Source: DSQQ01 sp964443075
Lineage (GTDB): Bacteria; Chloroflexota; Anaerolineae; 4572-78; J111
Length of the DNA stretch: 9,216 nt
Reading direction: 5' to 3'
NCBI GenBank assembly: GCA_964443075.1
Contig: CAYUCB010000309.1
Coordinates: forward strand, 1-9,216
Positions 4,375-9,216 of this stretch are shown here, piece by piece (positions within the stretch are counted from its first letter, which is position 1; each line of letters opens with the position of its first letter). The notes below the pieces were generated by a model. It was given only the letters and a program-made list of their open reading frames with translations. It ran no database searches and was not told the origin of the DNA. The position numbers and the translations under genes were made by a program.

Positions 4375-4425
4375 ATGGCCGCAATGGTATCACCCATCAC
4401 GGCGCATTTTCGCCCAAAATATTAA
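4375..4425 (+). CDS. 16-residue micro-ORF with ideal Shine-Dalgarno
   Basis: AGGAGG (4361-4366) overlaps the stop codon of the regulator gene and stands eight bases before ATG 4375. That ATG opens a frame of 16 codons (MAAMVSPITAHFRPKY) ending in TAA. The ribosome-binding site is the strongest in the window, yet no longer product is possible in this frame. It may encode a tiny peptide, act as a coupling leader for the gene at 4450, or be the remnant of a truncated gene. Function unknown. Confidence 0.4.
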   Translation: MAAMVSPITAHFRPKY

Positions 4426-4449
4426 ACCACCGTCTAAGGAGATTAAATT

Positions 4450-4683
4450 ATGTTAGGCAATTCTATTCTACCCCAAAACCCCCCGGCTGGCAATGCCCGG
4501 CCCACCGCGCCAGACCAGGCGCAACCCCACGCAATACCGCACTGGCTGGTTATCCCTTTAGGGCTTATGGATTTTGACCAGCTCCTGGCAACTTTCAACG
4601 CCGCCCACGTCAACGGCGAATTTGACCGCGCCCGCGCCGCTTTGGTTGAACTGCTCGACCGGCAAGAGGCTGGTGTCAGATGA
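4450..4683 (+). CDS. Unknown small protein, start of the coupled cluster
   Basis: A 77-residue protein with no recognised family. The first half is Pro/Ala/Gln-rich and probably flexible ('PQNPPAGNARPTAPDQAQP'). The second half is helical: 'LMDFDQLLATFNAAHVNGE' and 'FDRARAALVELLDRQEAGV'. The start is supported by AAGGAG (4436-4441) eight bases before the ATG. Its TGA overlaps the ATG of the DUF2637-like gene (ATGA, 4680-4683), so the two are probably coupled. No membrane segment or signal peptide is seen. A cytoplasmic partner of the membrane proteins encoded downstream is possible but unproven. Confidence 0.65.
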   Translation: MLGNSILPQNPPAGNARPTAPDQAQPHAIPHWLVIPLGLMDFDQLLATFNAAHVNGEFDRARAALVELLDRQEAGVR

Positions 4684-5441
4684 GCGCCAAAATCACCCGC
4701 TATCTAACCCTTGCTGTTACCGTTCTAACCGCCGCTATTGCTGCCGGGGCTTTTGTCCTGAGTTATCAAGCTTTACTTACCACCGGCCTTAACAACGGTA
4801 TACCGGCAAACCTGGCCTACATCTGGCCCTTGCTGATTGACGCGCCGCTTGTCGTCTTTACCCTGGCCCTGCTTGCCGCGCAACTGATGCGACAATCGGC
4901 CAGGCTTTGGGCCGGGCTGGTCATTCTTTACACGGCGGCCACCATCTTTTTTAACATCAGCCACGCGCAACCATCGGCAATGGGTTGGCTTGTCGCTATC
5001 GTTGCGCCGGTTGGCTTGTTGCTGACAACTGAGGCGTTAAGGCACCTGGCAAAGATGGTAATCGAGCGACAAGCGGCAATTGAAACATTGGCCGAATTGA
5101 GCAACCAGGCTGAAGCAATGCGCCGGGAATTGTCCGGCCTTGCGGAGCAACAGCAACAAGAGATTGCAAAACTCGACCAGGCCATTGCCAGCCGGCAAGC
5201 GCAACTAGAGGCGTTAAAAGCTGACATCAGCCTTGCAAAATCAAGCAATTTCCAGGAAATGCACGAAAAAGCGCAACAAGCCAAGCAACAAGCAATAGAG
5301 GAGCGCCGCTTGCAGGTACTAACCTTGTTGCAATCCGGCAATGATGACAAGAGCATTGCCGCGCAATTGGGTAAGGACGTGCGTACAATCCGCGCAGACA
5401 TCACCGCCTTGAATGGCAAGGTAAAGCAGGTGGTAGCATGA
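4680..5441 (+). CDS. DUF2637/SpdB-like membrane protein with coiled coil and HTH
   Basis: A 253-residue protein whose N-terminus matches the DUF2637 pattern of actinomycete integrative conjugative elements and Spd spread proteins: 'AGAFVLSYQALLTTGLNNGI' followed by PANLAYIWPLLIDAPLVV. Four membrane segments are visible at about residues 8-30, 46-68, 76-93 and 102-118. A long Gln/Ala/Glu-rich coiled coil spans ~125-210. The end is a helix-turn-helix, 'LLQSGNDDKSIAAQLGKD' followed by VRTIRADITAL (~215-245). The likely location is the cytoplasmic membrane with the coiled coil and HTH inside, where it could tether element DNA. It is coupled by ATGA overlaps on both sides. In actinomycetes such proteins assist plasmid spread along with the TraB ATPase; transfer of that role here is inference. 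The C-terminal coiled coil plus HTH is the unusual part. Confidence 0.75.
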   Translation: MSAKITRYLTLAVTVLTAAIAAGAFVLSYQALLTTGLNNGIPANLAYIWPLLIDAPLVVFTLALLAAQLMRQSARLWAGLVILYTAATIFFNISHAQPSAMGWLVAIVAPVGLLLTTEALRHLAKMVIERQAAIETLAELSNQAEAMRRELSGLAEQQQQEIAKLDQAIASRQAQLEALKADISLAKSSNFQEMHEKAQQAKQQAIEERRLQVLTLLQSGNDDKSIAAQLGKDVRTIRADITALNGKVKQVVA

Positions 5442-5662
5442 GCGACTTCATAAAGAATGGAGCAATGACCATACAACGAGCGCAGGTACTGGACTGTTTG
5501 CGTTCACTGGCTTTTGCGCTATACCGGCAAACCCCAAAGAGCGAGTATCACGCCGGTTATGCTGATGCGCTGATGTCTGTTGCCTTGTCCATTGGCGTAG
5601 AAGAGGAATTTTTAACAGCGAGCGAGCAGGTTAAAAAACTGTTAGAACGGGGGATGAAATGA
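5438..5662 (+). CDS. Unknown small helical protein
   Basis: A 74-residue protein, not recognised. It looks soluble and mainly helical: 'MTIQRAQVLDCLRSLAFALY', 'SEYHAGYADALMSVALSIGV' and 'EEEFLTASEQVKKLLERG'. The ATG at 5438 overlaps the stop of the previous gene (ATGA); ATG 5465 is an alternative that would drop the first nine residues and follows AATGGAG. The stop again overlaps the next start. Its position between two membrane-protein genes suggests a cytoplasmic accessory of the same machinery. There is no motif to support a specific function. Confidence 0.65.
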   Translation: MSDFIKNGAMTIQRAQVLDCLRSLAFALYRQTPKSEYHAGYADALMSVALSIGVEEEFLTASEQVKKLLERGMK

Positions 5663-5937
5663 GCGCCCGCGCCCTTACTCACAGTGTCCAAATTGCCGCC
5701 GTGTTAACGCTGGAAGTCATCACCCTGGGCGACAACGGCCCGCGCCTCGTTACCCTGCCATTGGCGAATTTAACGCCGATTCTGTTCACCCTGTTGGCCC
5801 TGGCTGGCTGGCTCCAACAGCAACACGCTAACGTTTCCGGCTGGCTTACCGACCTTACCACCGCTGCCAGTTTTACCTTAATTGTGTTTACCATTGGCCT
5901 AAAATCTATCCTTTGGGCCGGAGGGGTGAGAGTATGA
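5659..5937 (+). CDS. Small membrane protein of unknown function
   Basis: A 92-residue hydrophobic protein with two clear membrane segments, 'LTPILFTLLALAGWL' (~38-52) and 'AASFTLIVFTIGLKSILWAG' (~69-88). A third weaker hydrophobic stretch lies near the N-terminus (~10-22). There is no Shine-Dalgarno of note; the start comes from the ATGA overlap with the previous gene, and the stop overlaps the ATPase start. The size, membrane topology and place just before the ATPase recall the small Spd proteins of actinomycete plasmids, which sit next to tra genes. I cannot show homology from the sequence alone. Confidence 0.65.
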   Translation: MSARALTHSVQIAAVLTLEVITLGDNGPRLVTLPLANLTPILFTLLALAGWLQQQHANVSGWLTDLTTAASFTLIVFTIGLKSILWAGGVRV

Positions 5938-7166
5938 TAAAACTCATAATGACCGCCGCCGCCTGCACCGTGATTTTAGCTATAATTTTCTACTCACAGA
6001 TTGCCGCCGCCGTTGTCGTGGTAGGTTACACCCTGGCCGCCGTTATCGCCCTGGCCGGTATCATCGGCTTGGTGTTTGGCGGCTGGTATCTCAGTGAACG
6101 GCTTAAGCTGCTGCGCGCCTCCCGTATTCAGGCCGAAAAACAAGCCCACGTGATGATAGTCACCGACAACGGCGAGTCGTGGGTAAGAGATACCGATTCC
6201 CATTCTGTTTGGCGGAACTTGACCGCCACGCCTGCACTGTACGTCAACGGCCAACAGGCCAACCCCCAACCCTGGGAAGTTGAGTTATACCGCTTGCGCC
6301 TCCTGGCCCTGGCAGGTGGTAAACATCAGCCCGCAAGCGCCGCCCTGTTACCTGAAACCGTTGAGGTCCCACCGCTTGACCTTATGGACGTGTTCACCCA
6401 ACCGGGCCAGGCTTATGCCATTATCGGCGGCCAACAGACCGGCAAAACCTACCAGGCCCGCAACATTGCCAATTATTGGCTGAAGCAAGGCTTAAGGCCG
6501 GTTGTAGTTGGGCCGAAGTGGGACCTGGGCGAATGGGGGGGATGTTACCTGCTGGGGGGGTCAGGTGACTTTGAAGCGGTTGGCCGGGGCATTGCCGTTA
6601 TCCGCAAGTTGGCCGAAACGCGCCACGCAGACCCGCGCCCGCATAAAGCCCACGCGATTCAGCCAGTATTTTTTGACGACTGGACTCCGATAGTTGACCA
6701 GGTGGACAATGCCCGCGCCTTGATACTCGAAGCGACAACCCTATATTCCAGCGTCAACATTTTGCTTTACTTCATCCTTCACAGTGATACCGGCAACGCC
6801 TGGGGGGTAGACAAAAAAGGGGCGGCGCTAAAAGATAACTTTGTTAAGCTGGTGATTGTACCCGCCTACGATAGCGCCGGCCTTGTCGTACGTTCACAGA
6901 CCAAAGGTTATATCCGTTTTGCGGGGGAGAGTGTAGACCGGCCCACGAGGTTATTTACGGCTGCGCCGGCCAACCTGGGCCAGCCATGGCCGCTATCGTT
7001 TCCGGCTGATGACGACCAGGCCCGGCCCGCTGCAAACCCTAACGAGGCCGCTATTATCGAACTGCACGAGGCCGGGGCAAGCCTTAACCAGATAGCCCGC
7101 CAGATTTACGGCACTACCGGCGGCAAACAAACCCAATTGATTAAAGCAGTTTTAGCCAATAATTGA
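5934..7166 (+). CDS. Membrane-anchored P-loop ATPase with C-terminal HTH (FtsK/TraB-like transfer ATPase candidate)
   Basis: A 410-residue protein. Two N-terminal membrane segments lie at ~5-24 and ~26-50. A linker follows, then a P-loop domain: Walker A GGQQTGKT (165-172), Walker B 'IQPVFFDDW' with Asp248 and Asp249, and a hydrophobic strand 'VNILLYFILHS' (~274-284) placed like a sensor strand. The C-terminus is a helix-turn-helix, 'AAIIELHEAGASLNQIARQI' (~372-391), followed by YGTTGGKQTQLIKAVL. Membrane anchor, motor and DNA-reading tail repeat the layout of TraB/FtsK DNA translocases, but the core is smaller than in those families. The HerA/Zot-type ATPases are the alternative. The start at ATG 5934 has GGAGG (5920-5924) and overlaps the preceding stop. 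It is the last gene of the coupled cluster and the best candidate for the motor that moves element DNA between cells. Confidence 0.75.
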   Translation: MIKLIMTAAACTVILAIIFYSQIAAAVVVVGYTLAAVIALAGIIGLVFGGWYLSERLKLLRASRIQAEKQAHVMIVTDNGESWVRDTDSHSVWRNLTATPALYVNGQQANPQPWEVELYRLRLLALAGGKHQPASAALLPETVEVPPLDLMDVFTQPGQAYAIIGGQQTGKTYQARNIANYWLKQGLRPVVVGPKWDLGEWGGCYLLGGSGDFEAVGRGIAVIRKLAETRHADPRPHKAHAIQPVFFDDWTPIVDQVDNARALILEATTLYSSVNILLYFILHSDTGNAWGVDKKGAALKDNFVKLVIVPAYDSAGLVVRSQTKGYIRFAGESVDRPTRLFTAAPANLGQPWPLSFPADDDQARPAANPNEAAIIELHEAGASLNQIARQIYGTTGGKQTQLIKAVLANN

Positions 7167-7235
7167 GGCGTGTACCGTGTACTGTGTACCCAAAAAGAGG
7201 CGTGTACCTGCCTCAGTACACGGTACACGGTACAC
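7165..7235. promoter_or_regulatory. GTGTAC/GTACAC repeat array upstream of the recombinase
   Basis: A 20-base arm at 7170-7189 (GTGTACCGTGTACTGTGTAC) pairs with 7216-7235 with one mismatch. Each arm is made of three tandem GTGTAC-type hexamers at seven-base spacing. GAGGCGTGTACC also occurs twice directly (7165-7176 and 7197-7208), and GAGGC/GCCTC forms a small inner hairpin (7197-7201 with 7210-7214). The array lies between the ATPase stop and the recombinase, as expected for an operator that controls the recombinase. A binding site for the recombinase or an excision factor is also possible. Confidence 0.7.
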
Positions 7236-7237
7236 GA

Positions 7238-7258
7238 GGCCGGGAATAGCACCCGGCC
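7238..7258. promoter_or_regulatory. GC-rich hairpin in the recombinase leader
   Basis: GGCCGGG (7238-7244) pairs with CCCGGCC (7252-7258) around a 7-base loop. No T-run follows, so termination is unlikely to be strong. It ends ten bases before the GAGGAG ribosome-binding site (7269-7273 region) and could affect translation of the recombinase. Confidence 0.45.
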
Positions 7259-7281
7259 CCAGCACAAGAGGAGCAATCAAG

Positions 7282-8910
7282 ATGACACCCAAGACAGAAT
7301 CGAAAAGCATTTTAGGCGCAACCGTTACGCAGGAAAGAGCGGTTATTTATGCCCGTGTGAGTGGGGATGATACCAAAAAAGAGGGCGATAACATCAAAGA
7401 CCAGTTAGAAAAAGGCCGTGAACGCGCTCAGAGGCTAAGCTACTTTATTTTGGCCGAAATGAACGAGGATGAAAAGCGCCACACGAGCGGGGCTGATGAC
7501 GACTTACCAGTATTAAATCAGATTATAGACATGGCCCGTAAAGGGGAATTTGACGTTCTAATCGTAAGAGAATTAGACAGGTTGGCCCGTAAGCTATCCA
7601 AACAGCTTAACATTGAAGAAAACTTAACTGACTATGGCGTAAGGGTAGAATACTTCAAATATGACTTTCCAGACACCGCCGAAGGCCGGGTTAATAAAAA
7701 CTTCCTGGCGTCTTTTGCCGAATATGAGCGGGAGAAAATTAGAGAACGGATGGTAAGGGGCCGCGAGCGAGCCAGTAAACGCGGCTTGTATGTTTCTGGC
7801 ATTGTCCCCCTGGGTTATGATAAGGTTGACGGTTATCTGGTGATTAACGAAGATGAGGCGGTGCTTATCAGAATGATTTTTAACTGGTATGTGTACGATG
7901 GTTTAACCTTGTCGAAGATAGCCGCCAAATTAGACGCAATGGGAATAGAGCGGTTGGGTAAGCACCCATCGGCCAAAAGTGTACGTAACAAAACGCGCCG
8001 CAAAGGTGATAGCAAGCAAGAGATTTTAGCCGACGGCAACCGCCAATTAGGTTGGAACTCCGACGCTTTACGCCGGATTATCACCAATGAAACCTATGCA
8101 GGCCGGTTTTACTACGGGCAAAATAAAATTCTGGTTAAAGTACCGGCGATTATCGAAGAAAAGATATTTGACCTGGCGCAAGGCAGATTGAAGCAAAACA
8201 AAATATTACACGCTCCCCGCAATTATGATTATCTTCTGTCTGGTATGTGTACATGTGGCAAGTGTGGGAGTAGTTTTAGCTGTTCAACCGGCAATCACGG
8301 TAACGGCAAAGTGTATCCAAAATACGGTTGCACGAGCCGCCGCCAATATCAGTACAGAACTACAAAGTGTGACGCGCCTATCTTAAAAGCGCCTTTACTG
8401 GAAACGCCTATCTGGGAATGGGTAAAAGGATACTTAAAAGACCCTAACCGCCTTTCGGCTTATATCAACGATTACAACAACAAGATACAAGAAATTAACG
8501 CGCCTATAATCCGCCAGATTGAAATTGCCGATAAGCTGATAAGTGAACGTCAAGCGGAAATGTCACGGCTGGTTGACGCCTTTACTAAAGGCATTTTTGA
8601 AGAGGATGACATACTACCAAAAAAGAAACAACTTAAAGAGGCGATAGTCGGCCTACAGAAACAAAAACAAGAGTTAAACGAGAAATTAGCGCAACAGGTT
8701 ATAAGCCAACAAGCCATTGATGACATTATGACTTTATCGAAAGTGGTTTGTTTGGGTGTGGACTTTGCCGACAACAACTTGGAGGCCCGCCGCCAGTTGA
8801 TGATTGCGCTTAAGGTTGAAGTAGTCATCACGCCTCTTGGGGGTAAACGGGCTAGGGTTGACGCCTCTTGTATCCTGGGTGGTTATGACTTCGTGTATGG
8901 TAGTATTTAA
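7282..8910 (+). CDS. Large serine recombinase (integrase/excisionase of the element)
   Basis: A 542-residue site-specific recombinase that inserts and excises the element. Residues ~20-165 are the resolvase catalytic domain. 'AVIYARVSGDD' places the nucleophile at Ser27, and 'VLIVRELDRLAR' and 'FLASFAEYEREKIRERM' supply the conserved arginines and helix E. Residues ~172-300 are the Recombinase DNA-binding domain ('GIVPLGYDKVDGYLVINE', 'ITNETYAGRFYYG'). A zinc ribbon follows, with Cys at 323/325, 328, 350 and 363, and then a long coiled coil (~395-475) typical of integrases that control direction. Length is normal for the family. I chose ATG 7282 because GAGGAG lies just ahead; earlier codons in this frame would run through the GTGTAC repeats. 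Its stop is one base from the host gene's truncated end, so the gene sits at the very edge of the element, as is usual. It is visibly more AT-rich than the operon before it. Confidence 0.95.
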   Translation: MTPKTESKSILGATVTQERAVIYARVSGDDTKKEGDNIKDQLEKGRERAQRLSYFILAEMNEDEKRHTSGADDDLPVLNQIIDMARKGEFDVLIVRELDRLARKLSKQLNIEENLTDYGVRVEYFKYDFPDTAEGRVNKNFLASFAEYEREKIRERMVRGRERASKRGLYVSGIVPLGYDKVDGYLVINEDEAVLIRMIFNWYVYDGLTLSKIAAKLDAMGIERLGKHPSAKSVRNKTRRKGDSKQEILADGNRQLGWNSDALRRIITNETYAGRFYYGQNKILVKVPAIIEEKIFDLAQGRLKQNKILHAPRNYDYLLSGMCTCGKCGSSFSCSTGNHGNGKVYPKYGCTSRRQYQYRTTKCDAPILKAPLLETPIWEWVKGYLKDPNRLSAYINDYNNKIQEINAPIIRQIEIADKLISERQAEMSRLVDAFTKGIFEEDDILPKKKQLKEAIVGLQKQKQELNEKLAQQVISQQAIDDIMTLSKVVCLGVDFADNNLEARRQLMIALKVEVVITPLGGKRARVDASCILGGYDFVYGSI

Positions 8911-8935
8911 TTCAGCCAAAGGTCCAGAACTCAAT
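8895..8935. other. Probable attachment-site junction (element / host redoxin gene)
   Basis: On the minus strand, host coding sequence for 'VVLIEFWTFG' runs into TGA at 8914-8912, where redoxins normally continue with the Cys of CxxC (TGC or TGT). So host identity most likely ends within GGCTG (8917-8913) or a few bases around it. To the left begins the 3' end of the recombinase gene. Large serine recombinases exchange at a 2-bp core within a short shared sequence, which fits. The exact core cannot be set without the other end or an empty site. Confidence 0.65.
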
Positions 8936-9216
8936 GAGCACCACTTTGCCGCGCAGGGCTTCCAGTTTGAGCGGCTCAGAGTTGAGCCAGACCTCGTTGA
9001 ATAGCTCAGGGGCGGGACCGATGGCCGATAGACTGGCTAAGAGTTGATTTTGGGCTTCGGTTGGGCCGGTGGGCACGGTAAGAGTCATGGTCGCGGTTTC
9101 CGGGGGCGTGGTAGGGGCAACGGTCAGGGTGGCGGTAGCGGTGGGGATCGCCGTTGAAACTGGTCGGGTAGAGGTGACTGTGGCCACTGCAACCGCCACC
9201 GCTGTGGGGGTCGCCG
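8912..9216 (-). pseudogene. Host redoxin (TlpA/thioredoxin-like) gene, 3' part removed by the insertion
   Basis: The frame is open through the right window edge, so the N-terminus lies outside. In protein order, a Thr/Pro/Ala-rich linker ('TAIPTATATLTVAPTTPPET') is followed by 'NQLLASLSAIGPAPELFNEV' and then the start of a redoxin fold: SEPLKLEALRGKVVLIEFWTFG. Members of this family continue with a Cys-x-x-Cys active site immediately after 'FWTFG' or 'FWATWC'. Here a stop codon replaces the first cysteine. The product would be secreted or membrane-anchored (the linker type suggests an extracytoplasmic protein) but without the catalytic motif and most of the fold, so it is presumably inactive while the element is in place. 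GTG at 9199 is not a likely start, because the linker clearly continues upstream. Confidence 0.8.

Noticed and set aside
4928..5476. 182-codon minus-strand frame
   Set aside because: It is antisense to the coiled coil and HTH of the DUF2637-like gene, with Cys/Ser-rich composition typical of a shadow frame.
5913..5933. TTG start for the membrane ATPase
   Set aside because: ATG 5934 has GGAGG at good spacing and the ATGA overlap that its neighbours also use; the TTG start would place the ribosome site inside the gene.
7177..7281. 35-residue N-terminal extension of the recombinase
   Set aside because: The extension is translated from the GTGTAC repeats and leader hairpin. ATG 7282 has a proper GAGGAG and puts the catalytic Ser at a normal distance from the start.
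8895..8940. tRNA gene as integration target
   Set aside because: No cloverleaf or T-loop consensus is present near the junction; the target is protein-coding sequence.

Overview
The window is most of an integrated mobile element plus a short piece of the host chromosome at its right end. The host looks like a member of the Chloroflexota, with moderate confidence. The reasons are the Pro/Thr-rich 'TATATLT...TPPETAT' linker in front of the thioredoxin-like gene at the right edge, and the general style of the small proteins. No rRNA or tRNA is present to test this. The left end of the element is not visible and probably lies upstream of base 1.

Layout, left to right. (1) 1-411: an AT-rich small helix-turn-helix gene, open to the window edge, followed by a strong intrinsic terminator. 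(2) 412-2776: a replication block. Two very small genes are coupled by overlaps to a 522-residue DnaB-N/RecA-like helicase. A ~140-bp cluster of octamer iterons follows, then a small VRR-NUC-type nuclease. (3) 2777-4130: a gene-poor region packed with cis structure. It holds a 29-bp repeat spaced by 33-bp hairpin spacers, further diverged copies of the repeat, several long perfect hairpins, a small unknown gene (3048-3257) with a decayed second copy, and a tandem 17-bp repeat. This region is the best candidate for a replication or transfer locus. (4) 4135-7166: a consensus sigma-70 promoter starts what looks like one transcript. It covers a ribbon-helix-helix regulator, a 16-residue micro-ORF with an ideal Shine-Dalgarno, an unknown small gene, a DUF2637/SpdB-like membrane protein with an added coiled coil and HTH, two more small genes, and a membrane-anchored P-loop ATPase with a C-terminal HTH. 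Consecutive genes from 4450 to 7166 are joined by ATGA stop/start overlaps. (5) 7165-7281: an array of GTGTAC/GTACAC repeats. (6) 7282-8910: a large serine recombinase. (7) 8912-9216: the 5' part of a host redoxin (TlpA-like) gene on the minus strand, cut off just before its expected CxxC active site.

My reading is that this is a small integrative, probably self-transmissible element built like actinomycete AICEs: a Rep helicase, a DUF2637 membrane protein, one FtsK/TraB-like membrane ATPase and an integrase, with no relaxase or type IV secretion genes in view. The large serine recombinase inserted it into a redoxin gene. The conjugation role is inferred from gene content and not shown by the sequence.
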